Assembly: GCA_027494135.1 (NCBI GenBank)
Contig: JAOSJK010000001.1
Span: 785,378-849,377, forward strand
Source: Acidimicrobiia bacterium
GTDB taxonomy: Bacteria > Actinomycetota > Acidimicrobiia > IMCC26256 > PALSA-610
DNA length: 64,000 bases
Reading direction: 5' to 3'
In this document: one piece after another, positions 1 to 9,235 of the stretch
Layout of the letters: each line of letters begins with the position of its first letter
Numbering within the stretch: the first letter of the stretch is position 1
The notes under the pieces: model-generated
Databases searched by the model: none
What the model was told of the DNA's origin: nothing
What the model saw: the letters and a program-made list of their open reading frames with translations, nothing else
Translations under genes and position numbers: made by a program

Positions 1-540
1 GACTGCGCCCTCGTCGGCGGGGAGATCCGCGCGGAGATGCCAGCGGCCGTCGTCGCTCCCACCGAAGCTCACGCTGCGACGCTCGGGCTCGGGTACGGGG
101 GCCTCGGGCGGGGCGTCGGGATCGGACGGCTCGAACGCGTAGCGAGACAGCGCACGGGTGAGCTGACGGACGGTGCACTGCCGGGCCAGGACCACCGCGG
201 AGCGCTCATGGTCGGCCGGGACATGGCGGGCGATCACCGCGGCCTGATCGAACGAGAGCTCCCCGGCGGTGAACGCTGCCATCGTCGCGGGCAGCTCCGG
301 GGCCCGGCGGGCGAGTACCAGGAGGCGTCGTGCCTGGCCGGAAGCGACTCCGAGCTGCCACGTCAGCCAGTGAGACGCCGACTGCACCCCATCCTGGTGC
401 CACACGCCCCTGGCGAGACCATCGGCGACGAGGGCCACGAGACGCCCCTGCGCGGCGTTCGCGAGACCGGCGGCCTCGGCCATGGCGGCCTCGACCTCGA
501 CGATGTCGGGCTCCCGTGCAGCACACTCAGCAGCGAACAT
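1..540 (-). CDS. DUF222 / 13E12-type HNH endonuclease family protein (C-terminus off the window)
   Basis: The reverse frame is open from ATG at 540 to the window edge (180 codons). It reads MFAAECAAREPDIVEVEAAM, then an Ala-rich helical stretch and the core SHWLTWQLGVASGQARRLL, typical of the DUF222 domain of actinobacterial 13E12-repeat/HNH proteins. In that family DUF222 is followed by an HNH nuclease domain, which would lie beyond the left edge and is not visible. Such genes are multicopy and often found near mobile DNA. The family is fairly clear; nuclease activity is inferred only. Confidence 0.75.
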   Translation of the reverse strand, partial: MFAAECAAREPDIVEVEAAMAEAAGLANAAQGRLVALVADGLARGVWHQDGVQSASHWLTWQLGVASGQARRLLVLARRAPELPATMAAFTAGELSFDQAAVIARHVPADHERSAVVLARQCTVRQLTRALSRYAFEPSDPDAPPEAPVPEPERRSVSFGGSDDGRWHLRADLPADEGAV

Positions 541-769
541 ACGTTCGATGATAGACCAAGGGTACGACAACGAGACCCGGGGGCTCCACCGGCGTTCGCA
601 CAGGTCGCGGCCGCCGACCGGCCGGGCCGTCGCCTGTGCATGTAGCGGGACATCGCTGACACCCGAACCCGAGTCCGGCCCGACCGTCGGGCCGTGGAGA
701 GCCGAGCCGCCCGGGACACGACGGTGGGGGAGCCGCGTCCCGGGCAGGTCGGATCTGTGGTGCGTTGCG
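541..769. other. intergenic, nothing recognised
   Basis: The stretch separates the DUF222 gene start from the end of the secreted repeat protein. I see no RNA gene, strong hairpin or convincing promoter in it. Confidence 0.4.
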
Positions 770-1192
770 TCAGCCGGCTTCGTTGCTGCTCGGCTCGTTG
801 ACGTCATTGGCCTGGTTGGCCGCCGGACCACCCTCGCACTCGGCACCGGTGGCGTCGAGACCGTCTTCGCACTCGACGTTGTCGGTGTCAGCCGCTTCGG
901 CTCCCTCGGCCTCGGTACCATCAGCCTCTTCGACCTCGTTGGGCTCGTTCGGGTCGTTGGCCTTGTTCGCCGCCGGGCCGCCGTCGCACTCGGCACCGGT
1001 GGCGTCGAGACCGTTGTCGCACTCGACGTTGTCGGTGTCCGGAGTGACCTTGGTCTCCGCTGCGGGAGGCGTCGGGTCATTGGGGTGAGTGGCTGCTCCG
1101 GCGATGCCGAACGCACCCAGAGTGAGGCCGGTTGCGGTAACGGCGGTGTAGATGATCCGCCGGCCTCGATTCCCTCTGTCCATCCTGGTCAT
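770..1192 (-). CDS. secreted protein with two tandem Cys-containing repeats
   Basis: A 140-residue protein starting at ATG 1192 with GAGG a few bases upstream. The N-terminus (MTRMDRGNRGRRIIYTAV...GIAGAA) is a signal peptide or anchor. The mature part is very acidic and holds two near-identical repeats built on DTDNVECDNGLDATGAECDG followed by GPAANKAND. Each repeat has two Cys about 12 residues apart, suiting an exported protein with disulfides or metal loops. I know no family for it. It is transcribed divergently from the adjacent response regulator, so it may be a target of that system. Confidence 0.65.
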   Translation of the reverse strand: MTRMDRGNRGRRIIYTAVTATGLTLGAFGIAGAATHPNDPTPPAAETKVTPDTDNVECDNGLDATGAECDGGPAANKANDPNEPNEVEEADGTEAEGAEAADTDNVECEDGLDATGAECEGGPAANQANDVNEPSSNEAG

Positions 1193-1256
1193 TGACTGGT
1201 CCTCTCTGTAGTGGGTGGGACGAGTCACAGCATCATCCGAGGTCGCTGGATACACG

Positions 1257-1310
1257 CTGAACGATCCTGAACGTGCTGCCAGCCACCATGGCGAGTCAGG
1301 GCGTGTTCAG
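1257..1310. promoter_or_regulatory. putative response-regulator operator: direct and inverted CTGAAC repeats
   Basis: In the divergent region between the secreted protein and the response regulator, CTGAACGATC (1257-1266) is followed at once by CTGAACGTGC (1267-1276). An inverted copy, GCGTGTTCAG, lies at 1301-1310. Repeats one helical turn apart are the usual target form for OmpR/PhoB regulators. The binding role is inferred. Confidence 0.45.
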
Positions 1311-1369
1311 CGGGGGTCCAGCCTGGACGTGTCACGATCGGCACTGCGTTGCTGCTCACGGGAGTGCGT

Positions 1370-2047
1370 GTGGCTCGAATACTGGTGGTCGAGGACGAGA
1401 AGCGGGTCGCCGCCGCGGTGCGCCGCGGCCTAGAAGCAAACGGCTTCGCCGTCGATGTCGCCCTACGGGGTGACGACGGTCTGTGGATGGCGACGGAGAA
1501 CCCCTACGACGTGATCGTCCTCGACGTGATGCTGCCGGGGATGAACGGGTTCCGGGTGTGCGCGTCGTTGCGGGAGGCGGGGAACTGGACGCCGATCCTC
1601 ATGTTGACCGCCAAGAGCGGTGAGCTCGACGAGGCCGAGGCGCTCGACACGGGGGCCGACGACTTCTTGTCGAAGCCGTTCTCCTATGTCGTACTCGTCG
1701 CTCGCCTTCGCGCTCTGTTGCGCCGTGGGGTTCGGGAGCGTCCGGTGGTGGTCGAGGCGGCGGGGCTGCGTCTGGACCCGGCAGCGCGCCGGGTGTGGCG
1801 CGGCGATGTCGAGATCTCGTTGACCGCTCGCGAGTTCGCCGTCCTCGAGTTCTTGTTGCGCCGTCGCGATGAGGTCGTAACCAAGACCGAGGTTCTCGAA
1901 GCGGTGTGGGACTACGAGTTCGAAGGCGATCCGAACAACGTCGAGGTGTATGTGAAGCGGCTCCGCCAGAAGATCGATGCACCATTCGACACCAAGACCA
2001 TCACCACCATTCGAGGGGCCGGCTACCGGGTGGACTCGCGTTCATGA
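1370..2047 (+). CDS. OmpR/PhoB-family response regulator
   Basis: A 225-residue two-domain regulator. The receiver domain (1-115) has the acidic pair near residues 8-9, phospho-acceptor Asp52 in VIVLDVMLPG, Thr80 and Lys102 (SKPF). The C-terminal winged helix (about 128-225) contains LTAREFAVLEFLLRR and ends RGAGYRVD, typical of trans_reg_C. I chose GTG 1370 because GGGAG lies just upstream; TTG 1349 and GTG 1364 are alternatives. Its end overlaps the kinase start (ATG 2044). It probably controls the ABC exporter that follows and perhaps the divergent secreted protein. Confidence 0.9.
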   Translation: MARILVVEDEKRVAAAVRRGLEANGFAVDVALRGDDGLWMATENPYDVIVLDVMLPGMNGFRVCASLREAGNWTPILMLTAKSGELDEAEALDTGADDFLSKPFSYVVLVARLRALLRRGVRERPVVVEAAGLRLDPAARRVWRGDVEISLTAREFAVLEFLLRRRDEVVTKTEVLEAVWDYEFEGDPNNVEVYVKRLRQKIDAPFDTKTITTIRGAGYRVDSRS

Positions 2048-3389
2048 GGCCGCGATGGCGGTCACTTCGGGCTCGTACCACAGTCGCCGCGGCGGGGATC
2101 GTGGCTGTCGCGATGGCGTTGGGCGCCTGGCTGATCGTCGAGCAGCAGAGACACGCTCTGCTCGACACCGTCGAGACGACCGCGAGACTGCGCGTCGAGG
2201 ATCTCGCGTCCCAGCTCGAGGACGGAGCGCTTCCCGAATCGCTGGCGGTACCGTTCGGAGACGAGTCGTTCGCACAAGTCGTCGACGCTCAGGGCCGTGT
2301 CGTTCGAGCGAGCGAGAACGTGAGTGGAGAGCGGGCTGTGATCGCCTTCGTACCCGAGGCGGGCGGGTCCGATGCTCGATCCGTTACGGCCACACCGTTG
2401 GGTAACGCAACGTTTCGGGTCGTCGCGCGCGCCGTCGATGCCCCCGTGGGAGGGTTCGTCATCTACGTCGGCCAGAGCACCGGTCCGGTCGTCGAGGGAT
2501 CCCGGGCACTGATGCGATCGCTGCTGTTCGGCGTGCCGCTCCTCGTCCTGCTTGTCGGCGTGGTTGCGTGGTCGGTCTCGGGCCGGGCGTTGCGACCTGT
2601 AGTGCGGATGCGGCGCGAGGTCGACTCGATCACCGAGCGCGACCTGCACCGTCGCCTCGCGGAGCCCGGTACCGATGATGAGATCGCCGGTCTGGCGCAC
2701 ACCATGAACTCGATGCTCGACCGTCTCGATGCCGCTGTCTATCGTCAGCGACGCTTCGTCTCCGACGCCAGTCACGAGCTGCGATCGCCACTGACGGCAA
2801 TCGCGCGCAGATCGAGGTGAATCTCGCTCACCCCGAGCGGGCCGACTGGCAAAGCGCCGGCCAGGAGCTGCTACAGGATGCAATGCGTCTCCAACGCCTC
2901 GTCGAGGACTTGCTCGTCCTCGCGCGCGCCGATCGGCCTGATGCCGCAATGCAGCGGGAGCCGGCCGACATCGACGATCTGGTGCTGCGCGAGGTGCGTC
3001 GCATCCGCCAGCGTGGCGCAGTGACGATCGACGCAGCGGCAGTGAGCGCAGTGCAGACCAATGTCGATCGCGACGCTCTGACCAGGGTCGTGCACAACCT
3101 CCTCGACAACGCCGAGCGTCACGCCCGCACGATGGTGACCGTGAGCCTCATGAGCGTTGGCGACGGAATCGAGCTGGTCGTTCGAGACGATGGGCCGGGC
3201 GTGCCGACCATGGATCGAGAGCGGATCTTCGAACGATTCGCGCGGTCCGACGAAGCGCGCGGCCGGGACAGCGGGGGCTCAGGGCTCGGTCTGGCGATCG
3301 CCCGGGAGATAGCGCACGCGCACGGCGGCACGTTGGAGCTCCTCGACACCGACTCGGGCGCCACTTTCCGCCTCACTCTCCCACGCTGA
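2044..3389 (+). CDS. sensor histidine kinase (frame broken at about 2802)
   Basis: Two frames together encode one kinase. From ATG 2044: a TM segment (VAAAGIVAVAMALGAWLIV), an extracytoplasmic sensor region, a second TM (LLFGVPLLVLLVGVVAWSV), HAMP and the H-box SDASHELRSPLTAI. The frame stops at 2818-2820. The next frame carries the missing dimerisation helix (AQIEVNLAHPERADW), N-box RVVHNLLDNAERHA, DDGPGVP and GSGLGLAIAREI. One extra base near 2802-2803 (ATC-CGC-GCG-CAG) restores it. Partner of the regulator at 1370. The break is probably a sequence error. Confidence 0.85.
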
Positions 3390-3452
3390 ACGAGAGGTCC
3401 CGCGAACGGGCGAGAGTCGACGCAACCCGTCGGCGCTCATGACCCCGAGGTA

Positions 3453-3474
3453 TTGCCGTCCTCTTGCCGTCGTC
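3453..3474 (+). promoter_or_regulatory. tandem 11-bp direct repeat upstream of the ABC operon (putative response-regulator box)
   Basis: TTGCCGTCCTC (3453-3463) is followed directly by TTGCCGTCGTC (3464-3474), 109 bp before the ABC ATPase start. An 11-bp repeat period is the classic spacing of PhoB/OmpR half-sites. It links the two-component system just upstream to the exporter just downstream; no binding is shown. Confidence 0.5.
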
Positions 3475-3582
3475 GGGCCGGGCGATTACCCGCGACTCCC
3501 TAACGTGCGCCTTGCGTCGCCATCCCGACAGCACGCTCTGATCGGTCGCTCGGGCCGGTGATCGGGCGAGGAAAGGCAGCCG

Positions 3583-4320
3583 ATGGACGGTCCTGTGATC
3601 GAGATGAGCGGAGTGCGTCACCGCTACGACGACACCCTGGAGGTGTTGCGAGGTATCGATCTCACGATCGAGCGCGGTGAGGTGTTCGGGTTCCTCGGCC
3701 ACAACGGCGCCGGGAAGACCACGGCGATGAACATCCTCACCACGCTCATCGTGCCGACAGCAGGTACGGCCCGCGCCTGCGGGTATGACGTCGTTGAGCA
3801 ACGCCGTGAGGTCACGGGCTGCATCGGCTATCTGCCGGCAGATGTCCGGTTGTACGGGCACATGACCGCCGCGGAGAACCTGGAGTTCTTCGCCAGGCTC
3901 TCCGGTGTCGCCGATCCGCGCCGGGCTGTGATCGAGACGCTCGACTACCTCGGCTGCGCTGATCTGGCAGATCGCCGGGTGGGTGCGTTCTCCACCGGTA
4001 TGCGCCAGCGGATAGGCATCGCACAGGCTGTGCTGCACCGACCGAAGGTCCTGTTCCTCGACGAGCCGACCGCCGGGCTCGATCCGCTCGGCGTGCGACA
4101 GCTGCGCGAGACGATGCTGCGCCTCAACCAGGATCTCGCGATCACGGTGTTCATGAACACTCACCTGTTGAGCGAGGTAGCCAAGGTCTGCACCACGATC
4201 GGTGTGCTCAATCACGGCGCGCTGGTCTACAAGGACTCGATCGCGGAGACGACGCGTCGATTCCCCAACGAAGCTTCGCTCGAGGACATCTACGCGCTGA
4301 TGGAGGCAACGTCGGCATGA
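3583..4320 (+). CDS. ABC-2 type transporter ATP-binding protein (NosF/CcmA-like)
   Basis: A 245-residue ATPase. Walker A is GHNGAGKT (39-46), the signature FSTGMRQRIG lies at about 137-146, and Walker B is VLFLDEPTAGLDP. Length and layout match the single-domain ATPases that drive ABC-2 exporters. It starts at ATG 3583 behind GGAAAGGCAG. Its stop overlaps the next start (ATGA at 4317), so it is co-translated with the permease. The substrate is unknown. Confidence 0.9.
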   Translation: MDGPVIEMSGVRHRYDDTLEVLRGIDLTIERGEVFGFLGHNGAGKTTAMNILTTLIVPTAGTARACGYDVVEQRREVTGCIGYLPADVRLYGHMTAAENLEFFARLSGVADPRRAVIETLDYLGCADLADRRVGAFSTGMRQRIGIAQAVLHRPKVLFLDEPTAGLDPLGVRQLRETMLRLNQDLAITVFMNTHLLSEVAKVCTTIGVLNHGALVYKDSIAETTRRFPNEASLEDIYALMEATSA

Positions 4321-5234
4321 TCGTCACGATCGCGGCGCATCAGGTCCAGTCGTTGCGCCGCCGGCGCGTACTCGCCGTCTTCCTCGGCTTGGTCGTAGCC
4401 ATGACCGCGTTGGCCGGTGCCATCGGATGGTCGAGTCATCGCACCATCGTGCGCGTCTACAACGAGGCGGTCACGTTGTTGGCCGCGGAGGGCAAGACAG
4501 CACCGCCCAATCCGTTCGAGCTGAAGCCGTCGTTGTCGCTGCTGTCGAACATGGTGATCTACATACCGTTGATCGGAGCGCTGCTAGCCATGATCGTCGG
4601 GCACCTCAGTGTCGCCGACGACGAGTCGAGCGGCCTTGGCCGTCTGATCTTCTCGAGGCGGGTGTCACGATCGAGCTACGTCGCGGGCAAGCTTGCCGGC
4701 ACAGCCGTCGTGATCGCCACGGTGCTCGCAGCCAGCCTCGCGGTGAGCGTGATAGCTCTGCTTGTCGCGAACGGTTCACTCCCCGGCGAGGGTGACCTCG
4801 CTCGCCTCGCCGGGTTCTACGGTCTGTCGTGGCTGTACCTGATGCTCTTCGCCGTCATCGGCATGGTCACGGTGCTGGTGATGTCGCGCCGCTCGCTCGC
4901 CCTTCTCAGCGCGCTCGGCATCTGGCTGGTCATCACGTTCGTGGTGCCGCAGGTCACCTCGGGGCTCCGACCGACCACCTCGCTCAACCCGATCAGCGAC
5001 CCCGCCGGTACCTCGGAGGCCTTCTTCCGGGTCACTAACCGCGCCCGGCCCTTCTCCATCAGCGAGCAGTACAAGACCGCCGGCACGCAGATCCTCCAGA
5101 TTGGGATCGGCGACACGACGGCCGAGACGCTCCTTCGAGTCCTCCCGATAGCGGGCCTCCTCGTCTGCCTGGCGTTCCTGACCGCGTGGCTCGTCGGCCA
5201 CCACGACTACTCGCGGAGCACCTCAGATGGCTAG
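4317..5234 (+). CDS. ABC-2 type transporter permease
   Basis: A 305-residue integral membrane protein with about six hydrophobic segments, the first at residues 16-36 and the last near the C-terminus (VLPIAGLLVCLAFLTAWLVG). The stretch MIVGHLSVADDESSGLGRLIFSRRVSRSSY resembles the conserved cytoplasmic loop of ABC-2/NosY-type permeases. It is coupled by overlaps to the ATPase before it and to the second permease after it (ATG 5227). Confidence 0.8.
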   Translation: MIVTIAAHQVQSLRRRRVLAVFLGLVVAMTALAGAIGWSSHRTIVRVYNEAVTLLAAEGKTAPPNPFELKPSLSLLSNMVIYIPLIGALLAMIVGHLSVADDESSGLGRLIFSRRVSRSSYVAGKLAGTAVVIATVLAASLAVSVIALLVANGSLPGEGDLARLAGFYGLSWLYLMLFAVIGMVTVLVMSRRSLALLSALGIWLVITFVVPQVTSGLRPTTSLNPISDPAGTSEAFFRVTNRARPFSISEQYKTAGTQILQIGIGDTTAETLLRVLPIAGLLVCLAFLTAWLVGHHDYSRSTSDG

Positions 5235-6212
5235 CGCCCGTTCGCGCACCATTACCCTCGCCCGCCACGAGTACCGCGCAGCAGTGCGGAGTCGCGTACT
5301 GCTCGCTCTGCTCGCCATCCTCGTCGCCGCCACCACCGTGTCGGTCTACATCGCCGCAGTCGACTATCGGAGCCAGCTCGCCGACTACCACGCCTACGTC
5401 GCCGCCGCGCGCGCCAGCGGACTCCGGCAAGTCGCGCCCGCCCCCCTCCAGCTGCTTTCGCTCTTGCGCGGAGCGATGGAGTACATCGAGATCATCGGCG
5501 CCGTGATCGCGATCACGCTCGGCTACCTCAGCGTCGCACGCGAACGCACGAACGGGACACTCCCCTGATCCGGTCACGACCGGTGACCTCCGGCGAGCTC
5601 GCCGCCGGTAGCGCTCTGGGCGCGCTCGCCCTGATCGCCACCCTCGTCGCTGCCACGGCCGCAGTCGGTGTGCTCAGCCTCGGTGTGATCGGTCATGACT
5701 GGATCAACACCACACAGGCGCTCGAGCTGCTCCTCGCCTACGTGGCATCGATCATCTACATGGGGACCTTCTACTGCCTCGGCGCGATCCTCACCGCCCG
5801 ATCCCGAATTGCCACCAACGGATTGATGTTCGCGTTGGGCATCTGGCTCCTCGTCGTGCTCGTTCTGCCTCAGATCGGCGACACCCTCGACGCCGACAAC
5901 CAGGTTCCGGGCGGGCTGTTCTCCGCCCTCACTCTCGACAAGCCCCAAGAAGAGCTCGTCATGTCCCACTTCGGCACCTACGAGAGCGTCCGAACCAACA
6001 TCGAGACCGCGTCGCTCGCCAAGCACTACGAACGGTTCGCCTTCGCAATGTCCGACGTCAAAGCGAAGTACCGAGGCTTCACCCTCGGCCACCTGCTCGG
6101 CGTCACCCACTCCGACATCCTGTGGATGCTCCTCTACCCGATCATCCTCGGCATCGCCCTGGTGCGCACCTTCCGACGTCAACCCGCGATCCCCCAAGGA
6201 GCCAACCCATGA
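5227..6212 (+). CDS. second ABC-2 permease (frame broken in a C run at 5562-5565)
   Basis: The first frame (5227-5568) gives a TM helix and the conserved loop GYLSVARERTNGTLP, then stops. The next frame continues with IRSRPVTSGELAAGS and four or so TM helices up to 6212. One extra C in the run at 5562-5565 fuses them as ...GTLPLIRSRPVTSGEL, which parallels the loop of the first permease. The two permeases probably pair over the shared ATPase. Probably intact in the cell. Confidence 0.75.
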
Positions 6213-6802
6213 ACCTCCGCGACCATCACCGCCGAGCCCTCCGGCTCGCAACCGTCATCGCCGCCACCGGTATCGCGCTGGGCGCATGCGGCTCGTCGTC
6301 CAACGGATCGTCGACCCCATCGGGTGCCACCGCCACCAGCAGTGCCGGCGCGACATCACGCGTCCTGCCCGTGACCGACAACCCGATCACCAACACATCG
6401 ACCACCAAGGCATTGAAGATCGACTCAGTCCTCGTGGAGAACAACGTCGATCCTGCCACCGGCAAGGCCACCGATGACCACCTCGAGATCGCCCTCACCA
6501 ACACCGGCGGCAACGCCTTGTCGGGTTTCGAGGTGTACTACACGTTCACCGACGCGACCACGAACGCCACCGAGAGCTACTACCTGAAGCTCCCCGACAC
6601 ATTCACCATCGCGCCAGGAGCGAGCCGGACCGCGCACTTCGACAACACCGGTGCTCTCGACCACTTCCCTGTCAACCAGTACAGCCTCTACAACACCTCG
6701 ACCAACGCGCTCGACGTCACCGTCGTCGTCAGCGCTCCGGGTGCCGCCGTTCGGACCGCGACCATCCAGAAGGACGCCGGCGGCCCAGAGGAGGCCGACT
6801 GA
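6209..6802 (+). CDS. lipoprotein of the ABC operon
   Basis: 197 residues from ATG 6209 with AAGGA upstream. A lipoprotein signal peptide ends in the lipobox LGAC at about residues 26-29, followed by a Ser/Thr/Gly linker. The rest looks like a beta-sandwich (HLEIALTNTGGNALSGFEVYYTFTDATT...LPDTFTIAPGASRTAHFDN), similar in style to FxLYD or CARDB-like domains of surface proteins. Overlap with the permease end makes it part of the exporter operon. Function is unknown. Confidence 0.7.
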   Translation: MNLRDHHRRALRLATVIAATGIALGACGSSSNGSSTPSGATATSSAGATSRVLPVTDNPITNTSTTKALKIDSVLVENNVDPATGKATDDHLEIALTNTGGNALSGFEVYYTFTDATTNATESYYLKLPDTFTIAPGASRTAHFDNTGALDHFPVNQYSLYNTSTNALDVTVVVSAPGAAVRTATIQKDAGGPEEAD

Positions 6803-6867
6803 TCCGATGGGCCGCCGTCCGCCGGTAGGTGGTCGGCGATGACCCACCACCGGTGAAGCGCACTCCC

Positions 6868-6880
6868 TATCCTCACACCG
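6868..6880 (+). promoter_or_regulatory. -10 element giving a probable leaderless start for the second response regulator
   Basis: TATCCT at 6868-6873 is followed after six bases by GTG at 6880. This spacing puts the transcription start on the initiation codon, the leaderless arrangement common in Actinomycetota. No ribosome binding site precedes this GTG, which supports it over the upstream in-frame GTG codons. Confidence 0.45.
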
Positions 6881-7596
6881 TGACACCCCGCCGCCCGCAC
6901 AACGTCCTGATCGTCGAGGACGACGACGGCATCGGCAGCGGACTCGTCCGCGCTCTGACCGGTGAGGGCTACACCACGACCTGGGCCCCCGATGCCGCCG
7001 ACGCGCTGCGACAGGCGAGCGCTGACATCGACCTGATCCTGCTCGATCTCGGGCTTCCCGACATGGACGGCGTCGAGCTATGTCGCCGGCTCCACCAGAT
7101 CTCACCCCGGACCCCGATTCTCGTTCTCACCGCTCGTAGCTCCGAGACCGACATCGTGGTCGGACTCGACGCCGGTGCCGACGACTATCTCGTCAAGCCC
7201 TTCCGCCTCGCCGAGCTCCTCGCTCGCCTACGCGCCCTCATCCGTCGCCGCGGCCCCGACTCCGACGACGAGTCAACGCTGTCGGTCGGAGACCTCCTGA
7301 TCGACACCGATGCGCGCCGCGTCCACGTCGCCGGGATCGAGATCGACTTGCGCCCCAAGGAGTTCGACCTCCTCGTCCTCCTCGCCCGCAACGCCGGGAA
7401 GGCCGTCACGCGAGAGCAGGCCATGAGTGACGTCTGGGACGAGCACTGGTTCGGCTCCACCAAGACCCTCGACGTTCACATCGCGGCGCTGCGCCAACGC
7501 CTCGGCGAGCACGGACCGCAAGGGAGCCGCATCACGACGCTGCGAGGTGTCGGCTACCGCTACGAGCTTCCGAGCCGTGACGAGCCGGAGCGATGA
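6880..7596 (+). CDS. OmpR/PhoB-family response regulator (second system)
   Basis: 238 residues from GTG 6880. The receiver has acidic residues 14-15, phospho-acceptor Asp56 (LILLDLGLPD), Thr84 and Lys106 (VKPF). The winged-helix domain reads IDLRPKEFDLLVLLARNAGK...TLRGVGYRYELP. Starts further upstream (in-frame to 6829) would add only a poorly conserved leader. The stop overlaps the kinase start (ATGA at 7593). Confidence 0.9.
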   Translation: MTPRRPHNVLIVEDDDGIGSGLVRALTGEGYTTTWAPDAADALRQASADIDLILLDLGLPDMDGVELCRRLHQISPRTPILVLTARSSETDIVVGLDAGADDYLVKPFRLAELLARLRALIRRRGPDSDDESTLSVGDLLIDTDARRVHVAGIEIDLRPKEFDLLVLLARNAGKAVTREQAMSDVWDEHWFGSTKTLDVHIAALRQRLGEHGPQGSRITTLRGVGYRYELPSRDEPER

Positions 7597-8933
7597 GGCG
7601 TCGCCTCCTCGCCGCGATGCTCCTCATCGCCGGGCTCACCCTCACCGGATTCGGTGTGCCCCTTGCCCTGTCGGTACGCGCGCTCTACCGAGACGAAGCG
7701 CTCCTCAGGCTCTCCGAGGAAGCCGCCAAGGCCGCTAGCGCCGTCCCCGGGTCCTTCGCCCGCGAGAACGACCCTCCAGAGCTCCCCAAGCCCGCCCACG
7801 ACGTGAGCATCGCACTCTTCGACGTCGACGGCCACAAGCTCCAGGGCGCCGGGCCCGACCTCGCCGATCCCGCTGTCTCTGCAGCGCTACGAACCCGCAG
7901 CCCACAACGCGACCGCGACGGCCTCGTCGTCGCATTTCCCATCAACGACGAGGAGACTCTTGTCGGCGCCATCCGCACCAGCACCCCCGAATCCGTCGTC
8001 GCTCACCGCACCTACCTCACCTGGGCGGCCATGGCCGCCCTCGCCGGCGCGGTGCTCGCCGGCGCCGGACTCATCGCAGCCCGACGCAGCCGCAGCCTTA
8101 CCCGGCCCCTCTCCGACCTTCACGCCGACGCCCACCGAATCGGGACCGGCGGTGAGATCCCACGCCGCCCACCGACCGGCGTCCGCGAGATCGACACTAT
8201 CCAACACGCGCTGAGCCAGGCAGCCAAACGCCTCAATGACGCGCTCGCGCGAGAGCGAGCCTTCAGCACCGACCTGGCACACCAGCTCCGGACCCCGCTC
8301 GCGTCGCTCCGGCTCCGCATCGAGACCGAACAGCTCCACGACGACCAACAGCTCCTCACCGACATGCTCCACGACCTCGATCGTCTCGAACAGACCATCG
8401 ACGACGTGCTCGCGCTCGCACGAGATACGCAGCAAGAACGCGAGCCCCACCCGCTCGCGACGCTTCTCCGCGAGACGACGAGCCACTGGCGACCGCTCTT
8501 CGCCGCCGCCGGTCGTCAGATGACTGTCGACACCGAGGACCACCTCCCCTGGGTCCACGCCAGCCCCGCAGCGATCCGACAGATACTCGACGTACTTCTC
8601 GACAACAGCCTCACCCACGGAACAGGAACCGTGCACCTCTCCGCCACGCGAGTCGCGCAAGGTGCCGTCGTATCCGTCGCCGACGAAGGTAACGCAATCA
8701 TCAACGCGGATGAGATCTTCGTGCGACGCAACCCCGACTCGTCGGGTTCCGGAATCGGCCTCGCGCTCGCCCGCCGGCTAGCCGAGGCTGAAGACCTCCG
8801 CCTCGTGCTCGCTCACCCCGGCCCCGGCGTCGCCTTCCACCTGATCTTCGGAGCCAGGCGAACCGAACGGACCCCCGAGCCCGACGACGTCGACCCAGCC
8901 GCGTCGATCAATCCCCCAGCGTCAGCCGGCTAG
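7593..8933 (+). CDS. sensor histidine kinase (second system)
   Basis: 446 residues, intact. TM1 is near residues 5-30, a short extracytoplasmic sensor follows, and TM2 is at about 143-163. HAMP is followed by the H-box STDLAHQLRTPLASLR with His230. The ATPase domain has the N-box QILDVLLDNSLTHG and GSGIGLALARRLAEA. The usual DxGxG box reads ADEGNAI, a slightly degenerate form. It pairs with the regulator at 6880. Signal and targets are unknown. Confidence 0.9.
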   Translation: MRRRLLAAMLLIAGLTLTGFGVPLALSVRALYRDEALLRLSEEAAKAASAVPGSFARENDPPELPKPAHDVSIALFDVDGHKLQGAGPDLADPAVSAALRTRSPQRDRDGLVVAFPINDEETLVGAIRTSTPESVVAHRTYLTWAAMAALAGAVLAGAGLIAARRSRSLTRPLSDLHADAHRIGTGGEIPRRPPTGVREIDTIQHALSQAAKRLNDALARERAFSTDLAHQLRTPLASLRLRIETEQLHDDQQLLTDMLHDLDRLEQTIDDVLALARDTQQEREPHPLATLLRETTSHWRPLFAAAGRQMTVDTEDHLPWVHASPAAIRQILDVLLDNSLTHGTGTVHLSATRVAQGAVVSVADEGNAIINADEIFVRRNPDSSGSGIGLALARRLAEAEDLRLVLAHPGPGVAFHLIFGARRTERTPEPDDVDPAASINPPASAG

Positions 8934-9235
8934 CCGAGTCACCTCCACAGCGATCGCCGTTGAAGAGCTTCCCGACACCTCGACCGATACTTGACCACAC
9001 ATCTGTTCGGTGTCGTCTCGGAGTAGCGCCCCTTGCCCTCGACACCGGCGAACCTTCGCACGCGTGGCTGGTCGCCGCTGTCGCCCGCGCCTACGAGGAG
9101 ATTGCCACAGGGTTCATTCCGCCACGATCTGGCGTCACGGGCGCGGAAGTCGCACTACCTTGGTGACCGCTCGGGCATGTCTGGTTCAGGGGTTGGCCGT
9201 CCGCACGCGTTGAAGTAGACACGAGACGAGCAGAG
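8934..9235. other. 302-bp intergenic region, nothing recognised
   Basis: Small open frames here lack ribosome binding sites and recognisable protein sequence. I see no hairpin or RNA gene. Confidence 0.4.

Noticed and set aside
2044-3389. Interpretation of the split kinase as a real pseudogene or split sensor
   Set aside because: The same type of one-base break affects enolase and a tRNA, so sequence error is the simpler reading.
8960-9218. Small forward frames between the second kinase and the anchored protein
   Set aside because: They overlap each other in different frames, have no ribosome binding sites and do not look like protein.
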